Below, piece by piece: positions 7,266 to 16,085 of a DNA stretch of 64,000 nt (positions are counted from its first letter, which is position 1; the number at the start of each line of letters is the position of its first letter). The notes under the pieces were generated by a model. It was not told where the DNA came from, ran no database searches, and was given only the letters and a program-made list of their open reading frames with translations. Both the position numbers and the translations under genes were made by a program. The stretch covers positions 248,001-312,000 of the forward strand of contig NZ_CP030059.1 in the NCBI RefSeq assembly GCF_015291745.1. Direction: 5' to 3'. Source of the stretch: Bradyrhizobium sp. CCBAU 53351 (GTDB lineage Bacteria > Pseudomonadota > Alphaproteobacteria > Rhizobiales > Xanthobacteraceae).

Positions 7266-7844
7266 ATGCCAGAAGCGCGCGGGGCGTCCGACAGGACCCC
7301 CGCGGACCGAACCGCTTCGCGGACGGTCGTAGTCTGGGACCTCCCACTGCGCCTCTGGCACTGGGCTTTCGCGGCCTGCGTCCTGGCCGCGTGGTTCACG
7401 CCCACCGTCTATGATCGGCTTCACCGCATCGTCGGCTATGCGGTGCTCGGCCTTCTCGCCTTCCGCTTCGTCTGGGGCTTCTGGGGAAGCCGCTATTCGC
7501 GCTTCCGCATGATCAGGGCTCGGCTCCGCGCCGCGCCGGGCTATCTCTGGAATCTGCGCCGCGGCATCACCGGCCGCTATATCGGACTCAATCCCGCCGG
7601 CACGTTGATGCTGGTGGCGCTGTTGGTCTCGCTCACCGTCTCGGCGGTCACCGGCGCGATGTCGGTCACCGTCACCTTCTTCGGCGTCTGGTGGGTCGAA
7701 GACACCCACCATTATTCATCGGACGCGGCCATCGTCCTGGTCGTGCTGCATGTGCTCGGCGTGCTGCTGATGGGGATTCTCCAGCGCGAGAATCTGATCC
7801 GCGCAATGCTCACCGGCCGCAAGCACATTCGCAATCGTCCCTAG
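7266..7844 (+). CDS. Cytochrome b561-type diheme membrane protein
   Basis: The 192-residue protein belongs to the Ni/Fe-hydrogenase b-type / cytochrome b561 superfamily. It has four hydrophobic helices with paired histidines at the usual places: LRLWHWAFAACV in helix 1, DRLHRIVGYAVLG in helix 2, and HHYSSDAAIVLVVLHVLGVLL in helix 4 with two spaced His. It would carry electrons across the inner membrane to or from a periplasmic partner. An ATG at 7266 after GAAGAAG is preferred over a TTG at 7251. The preceding PepSY-like protein is a plausible periplasmic partner. Confidence 0.88.
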   Translation: MPEARGASDRTPADRTASRTVVVWDLPLRLWHWAFAACVLAAWFTPTVYDRLHRIVGYAVLGLLAFRFVWGFWGSRYSRFRMIRARLRAAPGYLWNLRRGITGRYIGLNPAGTLMLVALLVSLTVSAVTGAMSVTVTFFGVWWVEDTHHYSSDAAIVLVVLHVLGVLLMGILQRENLIRAMLTGRKHIRNRP

Positions 7845-8044
7845 ATATTCGTTGCCGATCGTTGCACGCCCTTCGCCCAGTTTGGGCGGGATTGCGACAG
7901 GAGGCATAGGAATGCCAGGCAAATTCGAATCGAATCCGAAGCATTAACGTGCCGGTAAGCATGCAACCGGACATTGCACGGGATTAACGCAAAGGACGCT
8001 TAGCCGGCCCACGATCGACCATATTGACGATGGAGCGGTACTGG

Positions 8045-10546
8045 ATGTTCCGCATTTTCTCCTGTCTTACCGTTGAGCACGATTGGCGGCTGGTCCTGCT
8101 CGCTGGTCTGGTCTGCTTCGTCGCGAGCATCGTCGCGGTCAGTATTTTCCACCGTGCGATCGCGGCGCGCGCAAGAACGCGCCTGATCTGGATCGCGATC
8201 GCCGGCGCTGCGATCGGATACGGAATCTGGGCGACGCATTTCGTCGCCATGCTCGCCTACGAGCCCGGAGTCGCGACCGGCTACGGCATCGTGCTGACAT
8301 CGCTTTCGCTGGCGACCGCAATGCTGCTGACGTCGGTGGGCTTCGGCGTTGCGGCCGGCGATTCCGGCCGGTGGCGCCCGGAGACAGGCGGCGTCATCAT
8401 CGGTGGCGGCATTGCCAGCATGCACTATCTCGGCATGTGGGCCCTTGAAGTGCCGGGCCGCGTCGCGTGGTCGCTGGACCTCGTGCTGGTCTCGATCACA
8501 CTCGGCGTGTGCTTCGGCTATGCCGCCCTGGCCGTCGCGATCAAGTATCGGCACTACCAGGGAACGCTCGCGGCGGCAGTCCTGCTGACGCTAGCCATCA
8601 TCTCGCATCATTTCACTGCGATGGGTGCCGTGCACATCACGCCGGATCCGACGCGTGCGACGGACGCCCTGTCGCTGTCTCCGGGTGTGCTCGCGGTGGC
8701 CATCGCCGGAGTAGCACTGTCCGTGCTGGGCATGAGCCTGATCGGCGTGCTGGCCGATCGCCGCCTTGCAAGCAGAACCGCCAAATTCGAGGGGATCATC
8801 AGCCAGCTCTCCGACGCCCGGCAGCAGCTCGAAGATTCGCAGCACGAATTGCAGGAGCAGACGCTGAGGCTGGATACGGCGATCAACCATATGGTCGAGG
8901 GCCTTTGCATGTTCGACGCCGACAAACGGCTCGTGATTTGCAACGAGCGTTACGCCAATTTGTACCGTCTGCCGCCGGAGCTGCTGCGCGCGGGAACGCC
9001 GCATAGCGATATCATCAGGCATCGCATCATCAGCGGCACACTCAAGGGCGATACCAGCGCCGCCGCCGCCGAGCAGCAAATCTCGAAGCTCGATGCCCTG
9101 CCCGTCAATGCGGTGTCGAGCCGGATCGACGAGTTCGCCGATGGCCGGTTGATCTGCGTGACACGGCAGCCGATGGCCGGCGGCGGCTGGGTGGCAACCC
9201 ATCTCGATGTCACGGAGCAACGCCGGTCCGAAGCCAAGATCGCCTATATGGCGCAGCACGACGCGCTGACGGAATTGCCAAATCGCGTGCTGATGAGGGC
9301 GCGTTTGGACCAGGCCTCTGCCATCACGCGCAATGGAGACCTCCATCTGGCGGTCCTCATGCTCGATCTCGACCGCTTCAAGGAGGTCAACGACACGCTT
9401 GGACATCCGGCGGGCGATTTGCTGTTGCGCGCGGTGGCGACGCGCTTGCGCGAGTGCAGCAGAGAAACGACGTTGATTGCCCGACTCGGCGGCGACGAGT
9501 TCGCCGTCGTGGACTATGTGACGAATCCGGTCGTGGAGGCGGCCACCCTCGCAGAGACGATCAAAGCGGCGCTCTGCGAGCCCTTTGATCTTGGCGACCA
9601 TCAAGTCACGGTGGGAGCCAGCATCGGCATAGCCGTTGCGCCCCGCGATGGCGTCGATTCCGATGTCATTCTCAAGAGCGCCGATCTCGCCCTCTACGCG
9701 GCGAAGGCCGCCGGACGCGGCGCATTCCGCTTCTTCGAGCCGGAGCTGGACCAGCTCATCCACGTCCGGCGCAACCTGGAAAAAGATATGCGGAAAGCGC
9801 TGGCGCGGGGCGAATTCGAGCTCCATTACCAGCCGTTCGTGAGCGTGGAGAGCGGACGGATCTGCGGCTATGAGGCGTTGTTGCGGTGGCATCACCCCGA
9901 GCGCGGTCTGGTCCTTCCTGGCGAGTTCATTCCGCTCGCGGAGGAAACCGGCCTGATCCTGCCTATCGGCGAGTGGGTCTTGAGGGCGGCCTGCACTGAA
10001 GCCGCCAACTGGCCTTCCGATCTCACGATCGCAATCAACCTGTCTCCCGCCCAGTTCAGGAGCAAGGAGCTCGTCTCCATCATCGTCGGCGCCCTCGCGG
10101 CCTCGGGGATTGGTCCGCAAAGGCTCGAGCTCGAGATCACCGAGACGGTCATCATGCATGACAGCGAAGCGGTGTTCGCAGCCCTCGAACAGTTGCGTGA
10201 GCTCGGCGTGCGAATTGCCCTCGACGATTTCGGCACGGGCTATTCGTCGCTCAGCTTCCTGCAGAAATTTCCGTTCGACAAGGTCAAGATCGACCGCAGC
10301 TTCGTCAGCGAGCTCGCCAGCGAGGGCGAAGAGGCGCATCGGATCGCCCGCGCCGTGGTTGCATTCGCCGTCAGCCTCGGCAAGACGACGACCGCCGAGG
10401 GCGTCGAAACCCAGGAGCAGCTGGCCATTCTGCGCGAGGAGGGCTGTGCAGAGGCGCAGGGCTATTATTTCAGCCGGCCCATGCAGGCCTCAGGGATCGC
10501 GCAACCGGCGCAGCGGGAGGCCGAAGCGGCCATCTGCGCAGCCTGA
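8045..10546 (+). CDS. MHYT-PAS-GGDEF-EAL cyclic-di-GMP protein
   Basis: This 833-residue protein has an N-terminal seven-helix MHYT sensor (THFVAML, MHYLGMWALEV, HHFTAMGAVHI), thought to bind copper or a gas ligand, a short coiled coil (DARQQLEDSQHELQEQ), a PAS-like region (NHMVEGLCMFDADKRLVICNERY), then GGDEF and EAL domains. The cyclase motif RLGGDEFAVV is intact; the inhibitory RxxD site upstream reads RETT and looks lost. The EAL domain has YEALLRWHHP, LDDFGTGYSS and AEGVETQEQL, so it should be an active phosphodiesterase. I chose the ATG at 8045 because GGAG precedes it; ATG 8030 is an alternative. Likely a membrane-bound bifunctional enzyme. Confidence 0.93.
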   Translation: MFRIFSCLTVEHDWRLVLLAGLVCFVASIVAVSIFHRAIAARARTRLIWIAIAGAAIGYGIWATHFVAMLAYEPGVATGYGIVLTSLSLATAMLLTSVGFGVAAGDSGRWRPETGGVIIGGGIASMHYLGMWALEVPGRVAWSLDLVLVSITLGVCFGYAALAVAIKYRHYQGTLAAAVLLTLAIISHHFTAMGAVHITPDPTRATDALSLSPGVLAVAIAGVALSVLGMSLIGVLADRRLASRTAKFEGIISQLSDARQQLEDSQHELQEQTLRLDTAINHMVEGLCMFDADKRLVICNERYANLYRLPPELLRAGTPHSDIIRHRIISGTLKGDTSAAAAEQQISKLDALPVNAVSSRIDEFADGRLICVTRQPMAGGGWVATHLDVTEQRRSEAKIAYMAQHDALTELPNRVLMRARLDQASAITRNGDLHLAVLMLDLDRFKEVNDTLGHPAGDLLLRAVATRLRECSRETTLIARLGGDEFAVVDYVTNPVVEAATLAETIKAALCEPFDLGDHQVTVGASIGIAVAPRDGVDSDVILKSADLALYAAKAAGRGAFRFFEPELDQLIHVRRNLEKDMRKALARGEFELHYQPFVSVESGRICGYEALLRWHHPERGLVLPGEFIPLAEETGLILPIGEWVLRAACTEAANWPSDLTIAINLSPAQFRSKELVSIIVGALAASGIGPQRLELEITETVIMHDSEAVFAALEQLRELGVRIALDDFGTGYSSLSFLQKFPFDKVKIDRSFVSELASEGEEAHRIARAVVAFAVSLGKTTTAEGVETQEQLAILREEGCAEAQGYYFSRPMQASGIAQPAQREAEAAICAA

Positions 10547-10578
10547 AGCGCGATGCGATCAGGCTGAATCGCCGTCCC

Positions 10579-11256
10579 TCACTGCAGCGGCGGATCGCCG
10601 CTGGTACGCTTCTTGGCGAGGTCCATCTCGGTGACCGCGATCAGGATCTCGGCGCGGGTCTTCAGGTCGGGCGCCTCCAGCATGGCCTGCTTCTCCGCGG
10701 GGCCATAGGGCGACATCATCGCCAGCGCATTGACGAGCGCTTCATTGGGCGCGCTCTCGACGCCCTCCCAGTCGACCTTGAGATTGTTGGCCTTCAGGAA
10801 GTCCGCGAGTACCGAAAGCAGCGCCTCGCGGTCGACCTCCTCCTCGCCCATGCGCGCGGTGAAGTCATTGGCGTAGGCGAAGAAATCCACCTTGCACTGC
10901 CGGTAGGCCGTGAGCACCTCGAGCTCCTCGACCACCTTGAAGCGCGAGACGCCGGTGAGCTCGAGGATGTAGCGGCCGTCGCCGGATTCGGCGAGCTGGG
11001 TGATGCGGCCGACGCAGCCGACCCGGAACAGGGTCGGCTTGTCGGAATCCTTCGGGGAATGCGCGACGTCGGGCTGGATCATGCCGATCAGCCGATGGCC
11101 GTCGCGGAAACTGTCGTCGACCATCGCAAGGTAGCGCGGCTCGAAGATGTTGAGCGGCATCTGGCCGCGGGGCAGCAGCAGCGCGCCCGGCAGCGGAAAC
11201 ACCGGAATGATCTCCGGAAGGTCGGCGGGCCCGCGATATTCGATGTTGATCGGCAT
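10579..11256 (-). CDS. Lon substrate-binding (LonN) domain protein
   Basis: The 225-residue protein is a stand-alone Lon N-terminal domain, as in the YcaQ/LON_substr_bdg family: IPVFPLPGALLLPRGQMPLNIFEPRYLAMVDD at residues 17-48 is the characteristic first motif, and no ATPase or protease part follows. Such proteins are widespread in alphaproteobacteria and presumably bind unfolded or signal peptides; the role is not settled. A GGGGGA lies before the ATG. It lies 33 bases after the thioredoxin-like gene on the same strand, and this pair is usual in Rhizobiales, suggesting a shared protein-quality task. Confidence 0.9.
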   Translation of the reverse strand: MPINIEYRGPADLPEIIPVFPLPGALLLPRGQMPLNIFEPRYLAMVDDSFRDGHRLIGMIQPDVAHSPKDSDKPTLFRVGCVGRITQLAESGDGRYILELTGVSRFKVVEELEVLTAYRQCKVDFFAYANDFTARMGEEEVDREALLSVLADFLKANNLKVDWEGVESAPNEALVNALAMMSPYGPAEKQAMLEAPDLKTRAEILIAVTEMDLAKKRTSGDPPLQ

Positions 11257-11289
11257 CTGCCCGGTCCCCCCTGGCCTTGCCAGCGCGCC

Positions 11290-12213
11290 TTACGAAAACA
11301 GGATCGTCGACAAACGCTTGCGTCCCTCGACGGTTGCATCATCCGTGCCGCCCCAGGCCTCGAAGAACTGCACCAGCTGCTTGCGGGCGCCGTCGTCGTT
11401 CCATTTGCGGTCGCGCCTGACGATCTCGAGCAGCTGCGCGGTGGCAGCCGTGCGGTCGCCTTTCGCGTTGAGCGCGGTCGCCAGGTCGAATCGGGCCTGA
11501 TGATCGAGCGGGTTTGCGGCGACTTTCTGTTCCAGCTCCGCGACCGGCCCGAGCGATTGCGCCTGCTCGGCGAGATCGATCGTGGTCTGCACGGCCTTCA
11601 CCGCGGGGTCGTTGCGCTTGGATTCCGGCACCATGGCCAGCGTCTGCTTGGCCTGCTCCATCGCGCCGGAGGTGGCGTAGCATTTTGCGAGGCCCGCGAG
11701 CGCGGCGATGTTGGTCGAATCGTACTGGAGCACCTCAGCATAGATCTGCGCGGCGGCCGCGGCGTCGCCCTCCGCGAGGACGGCTTCGGCCTCCTGCAGG
11801 ATTTCGGCGATATTCGGCTCGCCCGGCGCGGTCACGCCCTTGGTCAGCTTCTCGATGAAGGCGTTAAGCTGGCTCTCGGGCACCGCGCCCATGAAGCCGT
11901 CGGCCGGCTGGCCGTTGACGAAGGCGATCACGGCCGGGATCGACTGGATGCCCATCTGGCCCGGGATCGCGGGGTGCTGGTCGATGTTCATCTTGACCAG
12001 CTTGACCTTGCCCTTGGCCGCCCTGACCGCCTTTTCCAGCACGGGGGTGAGCTGCTTGCAGGGGCCGCACCACTCCGCCCAGAAATCGATCAGCACCGGC
12101 TGGCGCTTCGATTCCTCGATGACGTCCTTCACGAAGGTCTGGGTGGTGGTGTCCTTGATCAGATCGGCGGCGGCTGGGTTCGCGGCTCCGTTACCCTGGT
12201 CGATGATCGTCAC
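11290..12213 (-). CDS. CnoX/YbbN-like thioredoxin with TPR region
   Basis: The 307-residue product joins a thioredoxin domain (FWAEWCGPCKQLTPVLEKAV, redox-active CGPC near residues 49-52) to a C-terminal helical TPR-like region (EAEAVLAEGDAAAAAQIYAEVL, AALAGLAKCYATSG, DLATALNAKGDRTAA). This is the architecture of CnoX, a chaperone-redoxin that hands clients to GroEL and DnaK. Unlike E. coli CnoX, both active-site cysteines are present, so it may also reduce disulfides. The start is a GTG at 12213 with GAGGGG five bases before it. It is probably co-transcribed with the downstream LonN protein gene. Confidence 0.92.
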   Translation of the reverse strand: MTIIDQGNGAANPAAADLIKDTTTQTFVKDVIEESKRQPVLIDFWAEWCGPCKQLTPVLEKAVRAAKGKVKLVKMNIDQHPAIPGQMGIQSIPAVIAFVNGQPADGFMGAVPESQLNAFIEKLTKGVTAPGEPNIAEILQEAEAVLAEGDAAAAAQIYAEVLQYDSTNIAALAGLAKCYATSGAMEQAKQTLAMVPESKRNDPAVKAVQTTIDLAEQAQSLGPVAELEQKVAANPLDHQARFDLATALNAKGDRTAATAQLLEIVRRDRKWNDDGARKQLVQFFEAWGGTDDATVEGRKRLSTILFS

Positions 12214-12421
12214 GGGATCCCCTCGTCTGATGTCCGAAATGGCGGCTCTTTAGCACGTCGCCGCTTCCTGTGCTTTGCTGTCGGCTCCTAAATTGGGCCG
12301 AATGGGCCGAATTTCAATCCACCGCGGCCGATTCGGCGGTTCCGGGACCTTTTCGGGCCGTTTGGCCGCAGGAGGGCCCCAAATAGCGCCCTCGAATGCC
12401 AATTGATGCCGCCGGTAGCTG

Positions 12422-12450
12422 TTGCATTCCCCTCCCGCTTTTGGCATACG
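12422..12450 (+). promoter_or_regulatory. Possible promoter of tRNA-Gly
   Basis: TTGCAT, 17 bases, then CATACG. The -10 match is weak (about half), but spacing and position, with a start predicted about 30 bases before the tRNA, fit. Nothing else obvious lies in 12214-12488 apart from GGCCG-rich sequence. Confidence 0.35.
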
Positions 12451-12488
12451 ACAGCCGTTGCCGGCGCGTCACGCGACCGACACAGGAT

Positions 12489-12563
<75 letters not shown>

Positions 12564-12639
12564 AATTTTCCCAGAGCATCCAGCCAAACCGTACAGAATC
12601 GTGGTTCTCCACGCGGCTGGCGGCTGTCTTGGGGGCGCA

Positions 12640-13626
12640 ATGACAATCCTGGTCACCGGCAGCGCCGGCCATCTCGGTGAAGCCATCATCCGCACCCTGC
12701 GTGGGCGCGGCTCGCCCGTGAGCGGGATCGACCTGAAGCCCTCGCGGTTCACCGATGCCGTCGGCTCGATCGTCGATCCCGGCTTCGTGTGGGGCCAGAT
12801 GGCCGGCGTTGCCGCGGTGATCCACACCGCGACGCTGCACAAGCCGCATGTGGCGACCCACACCAAGCGGGACTTCGTCGACACCAACGTCACGGGCACG
12901 CTCAATCTGCTCGAGGCGGCGGCTTCTGCCGGTGTGCGCAGCTTCGTCTTCACCAGCACCACCAGCGCGTTCGGCTCGCAGCTTCGGTCCGGGGCCGGAC
13001 AGGCTGCGGTCTGGGTCACCGAGGATCTGCCGTCGGTCCCGAAGAACATCTACGGCACCACAAAGCTGATGGCGGAGAATCTGTGCGAGCTGTTCTTTCG
13101 CGAGCGCGGCCTGCCGGTGGTCGTGTTGCGAACCTCGCGCTTCTTTCCGGAGGACGACGATGATCCCGCGATGCGGTCGGCTTACGCGCTGGACAACGCG
13201 CAGGCCAATGAGCTGCTCTATCGCCGGCTGGATATCGCGGACGCGGTGAGCGCTCATCTGCTCGCCGTCGAGCGCGCGGCAAAGATCGGGTTTGGCCGTT
13301 ACATCGTCTCGGCCACCAGCCCGTTCGAGCCGCGTCATCTCGTGGCGCTGGCGCGCGATGCGGCCGGTGTCGTGCGTGAGCTCTATCCGGATTGCGCGGA
13401 GCTCTATGCGGCGCGGGGCTGGACCCTGTTCCGCGAGATCGACCGTGTCTATGTCAACGAACGCGCGCGTCGCGAGCTGGGCTGGCGGCCGGAGTATGAT
13501 TTCGCGCATGTGCTGCGCAGCCTGCGCGAGAGCCGCGATTTTCGCAGTAGGCTGGCGCGCGAGATCGGCGCGAAAGGCTATCACGACATGGTGTTCGACG
13601 ATGGACCCTACCCCGTCGCCGGGTAA
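12640..13626 (+). CDS. NAD-dependent epimerase/dehydratase family protein
   Basis: The 328-residue protein is an extended SDR: LVTGSAGHLGEAIIRTL at the N-terminus is the NAD-binding loop, TSTTSAFGS supplies the active-site Ser/Thr region, and YGTTKLMAENLCE holds the YxxxK catalytic pair. The length fits a nucleotide-sugar epimerase or a related sugar oxidoreductase; the substrate cannot be named. I chose the ATG at 12640 with GGGGGC before it, since the frame upstream runs toward the tRNA. It stands alone between tRNA-Gly and a long intergenic stretch. Confidence 0.88.
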   Translation: MTILVTGSAGHLGEAIIRTLRGRGSPVSGIDLKPSRFTDAVGSIVDPGFVWGQMAGVAAVIHTATLHKPHVATHTKRDFVDTNVTGTLNLLEAAASAGVRSFVFTSTTSAFGSQLRSGAGQAAVWVTEDLPSVPKNIYGTTKLMAENLCELFFRERGLPVVVLRTSRFFPEDDDDPAMRSAYALDNAQANELLYRRLDIADAVSAHLLAVERAAKIGFGRYIVSATSPFEPRHLVALARDAAGVVRELYPDCAELYAARGWTLFREIDRVYVNERARRELGWRPEYDFAHVLRSLRESRDFRSRLAREIGAKGYHDMVFDDGPYPVAG

Positions 13627-13976
13627 GCGCGCGATTGCTGTTTTGCCCGACGAGTCAACTGCCTGCGGGGCTCGCCCCGCGCGGCGCGACCTGCGCCGTT
13701 CTACTGTGCATGGGGTTGTTTTCGCGTTTTTTGTTTTCCCGTTCTCGGCCTTGATTCCGCGTTGCAGCGAGAGCCCTGTCGTCACGCCGTTCGCTTGTTG
13801 ACACTCCGTCTCAATTTTTATGCGGCGCAACTGCGGTGCGTGCGCCGCGCTTCTCAGCGCTCGCAGATGTGCTAACCTTTTTGCGTCTGTCGTCCCGACG
13901 GACCCAAAACTTCGCCTCTCGACTAGCAAAATAAAATAAATCGCAGCCCTGACGGCTGCCTTAGGGGAGTGACGCG
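13627..13976. other. Intergenic stretch before the sugar dehydrogenase gene
   Basis: No gene is visible in these 350 bases. A perfect -35-like TTGACA lies at 13798-13803, but no convincing -10 follows at 16-18 bases. The last 50 bases are A-rich (around 13926-13940) and contain a small hairpin before the ribosome site. Confidence 0.5.
13943..13959 (+). promoter_or_regulatory. Leader hairpin before the sugar dehydrogenase start
   Basis: GCAGCC-CTGAC-GGCTGC can form a six-pair G+C-rich stem that ends just before the AGGGGAG ribosome site at about 13962. It may stabilise the mRNA end or tune translation; this is inference. Confidence 0.4.
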
Positions 13977-15245
13977 ATGACATCGGTGTTCCATCGATCC
14001 GTGTTGGCGCTTGCAGCCGTGGCCCTTCTTGCCGGGACCAGTGCTGCCAGCGCGCAAGACAAGAGCAAGCCACTCAAGAAATACGAATCCGGCACCAAGG
14101 AGTTCTGGACCCATCCGCCGGATGACTGGTTCCTTGGCGACGAGACCGAGGCGCAGAAGGGCCTAGCGCCGCCGTCCGGCCCGCCGACCGGCGCTTCCGA
14201 CGCCGAGCTCGCCAACATCATCAAGAAGGTCAAGCTGCCGCCGGGCTTCAAGATGGAGGTCTATGCCTCCGGTGTGCTGGCTGCGCGGCAAATGGCCTGG
14301 GGTGACAAGGGCACGCTGTTCGTCGGCTCGTTCGGCCTCGGCAACGTCTATGCCATCAAGGACAATGGCGGGAAGAAAGAGGTCAAGACCATCCTCAAGG
14401 GGCTGAACATGCCCACCGGCCTCGCCGTCAAGGACGGCGCGCTCTACGTCATCGCGGTCGACAAATTGATCCGCTACGACGACATCGAAAACAAGCTCGA
14501 CAATCCCGGCGAGGGCAAGGTCGTCTATGACGACATGCCGTCCTATGCCGCGCATGGCTGGAAGTACATCGCGGTCGACAAGGAAGGCTGGTTCTACATT
14601 CCGTTCGGACCGCCCTTCAACATCGGCATCCCGCCGACCAGCGTCTCGCAGATCCGGCGTGTCGATCCCAAGACCGGCAACGCGGAGATCTATGCGCTCG
14701 GCGTGCGCAACTCGGTCGGCGGAGACGTCGATCCGCGCACCGGCAAGTACTGGTTCACCGAGAATGCCCGCGACTGGATCAGCGATGATCTGCCCTCAGA
14801 CAAGCTGAACATGATCAACAAGATCGGCGAGCATTTCGGCTATCCCTACTGTCACCAGGGCAATCTGCCGGACGACAAGTTCGCGATGGGCCACAAGTGC
14901 TCCGAGTTCACGCCGCCCGTGCTGAATCTCGGCGCCCATGTCGCTCCGCTCGGCATGAAGTTCTACACCGGCGACCAGTTCCCCGCCGAGTACAAGAACA
15001 ACATCCTGATCGCCGAGCACGGCTCCTGGAATCGGCACAAATATCAGGGCGGCCGCATCATGCGCGTGATCGTCGGGCCTGATGGCAAGAACCCCAAGCA
15101 GGAGGTGTTCGCCTCCGGCTGGATCGAGGGCGACCAGGGTTATCTCGGCCGTCCTGACGACATCATCCTTGCCAAGGATGGATCGATCCTGGTTGCCGAC
15201 GACTGGGCCGGCGCGATCTATCGCATCAGCTACAGCAAGAAGTAA
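13977..15245 (+). CDS. Periplasmic PQQ-type sugar (sorbosone/aldose) dehydrogenase
   Basis: The 422-residue precursor has a Sec signal peptide (LALAAVALLAGTSAASA, cut before QDK) and the beta-propeller of the GdhB/sorbosone dehydrogenase family. Recognisable blades include FKMEVYASGVLAARQMAW, MPTGLAVKDGALYVIAVDKL, EHGSWNRHKYQGGRIMRV and YLGRPDDIILAKDGSILVADDW; the EHGSWNR motif is typical of soluble quinoprotein dehydrogenases. It would oxidise a sugar or aldehyde in the periplasm using PQQ and pass electrons to a cytochrome c. A diheme cytochrome c gene follows 210 bases downstream and is a natural acceptor. A terminator and a repeat separate them, so the two may not share one transcript. 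Confidence 0.88.
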   Translation: MTSVFHRSVLALAAVALLAGTSAASAQDKSKPLKKYESGTKEFWTHPPDDWFLGDETEAQKGLAPPSGPPTGASDAELANIIKKVKLPPGFKMEVYASGVLAARQMAWGDKGTLFVGSFGLGNVYAIKDNGGKKEVKTILKGLNMPTGLAVKDGALYVIAVDKLIRYDDIENKLDNPGEGKVVYDDMPSYAAHGWKYIAVDKEGWFYIPFGPPFNIGIPPTSVSQIRRVDPKTGNAEIYALGVRNSVGGDVDPRTGKYWFTENARDWISDDLPSDKLNMINKIGEHFGYPYCHQGNLPDDKFAMGHKCSEFTPPVLNLGAHVAPLGMKFYTGDQFPAEYKNNILIAEHGSWNRHKYQGGRIMRVIVGPDGKNPKQEVFASGWIEGDQGYLGRPDDIILAKDGSILVADDWAGAIYRISYSKK

Positions 15246-15258
15246 GCGCGACGTTGCG

Positions 15259-15294
15259 AAGAGGCTGCGACCGGGTGACGGCCGCAGCCTCTTT
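15259..15294 (+). terminator. Strong intrinsic terminator after the sugar dehydrogenase
   Basis: AAGAGGCTGCG at 15259-15269 pairs with CGCAGCCTCTT at 15283-15293, ending in a short T run. It starts 13 bases after the stop codon. The A run on the left also allows action on the other strand. Confidence 0.8.
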
Positions 15295-15315
15295 CATGAC
15301 AAGGTCCTTCACTGC

Positions 15316-15431
15316 CGTTCCGGATCGCGCGCCAGCGCAACCCCGGAACCCATAACCCCGACTGGTGGTTATGGATTCTCGGATGCGCAATCGCGCATCG
15401 GAGCTCGCCCTCCGCACGCCCCGGAATGACG
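15316..15431. repeat. Palindromic intergenic repeat, CGTCATTCCGG family, copy 2
   Basis: It opens GTTCCGGATCGCG and ends CCCCGGAATGACGG, with an inner inverted pair around GGAACCCATAACC / GGTTATGGATTC and TGCGCAATCGCGCA. It lies between the sugar dehydrogenase and the cytochrome c gene. A false upstream ATG for the cytochrome lies inside its right end. Confidence 0.75.
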
Positions 15432-15455
15432 GGCTCGTTAAATCGGATCCTCATC

Positions 15456-16049
15456 ATGCGCCGTCAGTTTTTGTCGTACGCTATCGGTGCGCTATTGCTC
15501 GCAGCGCCAGCCTTCATCCCGGCCCAGGCCGCCGATAATTCCGCGATCAAGGAGAAGGCCTCGGTCTGCTCCGGCTGTCACGGCGAGAACGGCATTTCGC
15601 AGACCGAGAACATCCCCTCGCTGGCCGGGCAGCCCGATCAATTCATCCAGTGGCAGCTGGTGTTCTTCCGCGCCGGCTCGCGCAAGAACGACCAGATGAA
15701 GCCGATTGTCGAGGAGATCACCAACGAGGACATCCGCAGCTTCGGCGCCTATTTCTCCCAGATGACGCCGCCGAAGGCAGCGGACGACGGCGATCCGGAC
15801 CTGTCGAACAAGGGTGCGCAAGTTGCCGCCGGCCGCCGCTGCGCTTCATGTCACACGGACAGCTTCGCCGGCACCAAGGCAGTCGCGCGGCTCGCGGGTC
15901 AACGCGAGGAATATCTGGTCAAGGCGCTGCATGACTACAAGGCGGGCCAGCGCGTCGGCGGCGGCGTCGCCGCGATGGCCGACGTCGCCTATCACATGAG
16001 CGACGAGGAAATCACCGCCGTCTCGCACTATCTCGCGCATTTGAAATAG
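15456..16049 (+). CDS. Diheme cytochrome c (cytochrome c4-like)
   Basis: The 197-residue precursor has a signal peptide (FLSYAIGALLLAAPAFIPAQA) and two class I cytochrome c domains with heme sites CSGCH (residues 38-42) and CASCH (129-133). Each domain has a later Met that could be the sixth ligand (MTPPKA in the first, MADVAYHMS in the second). It is a periplasmic electron carrier, most likely between quinoprotein dehydrogenases or the bc1 complex and terminal oxidases. The ATG at 15456 gives the proper signal peptide; an in-frame ATG at 15426 belongs to the repeat. Its neighbour, the PQQ-type dehydrogenase, is a likely donor. Confidence 0.92.
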   Translation: MRRQFLSYAIGALLLAAPAFIPAQAADNSAIKEKASVCSGCHGENGISQTENIPSLAGQPDQFIQWQLVFFRAGSRKNDQMKPIVEEITNEDIRSFGAYFSQMTPPKAADDGDPDLSNKGAQVAAGRRCASCHTDSFAGTKAVARLAGQREEYLVKALHDYKAGQRVGGGVAAMADVAYHMSDEEITAVSHYLAHLK

Positions 16050-16059
16050 TTGCCGCAAA

Positions 16060-16080
16060 CGCCACACCGAGTGTGTGGCG
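16060..16080. terminator. Hairpin between convergent genes
   Basis: CGCCACAC and GTGTGGCG form an eight-pair stem with a five-base loop, placed between the cytochrome c stop at 16049 and the panE stop at 16086. It has no T run, so termination is possible but unproven. Confidence 0.45.
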
Positions 16081-16085
16081 GGCCA

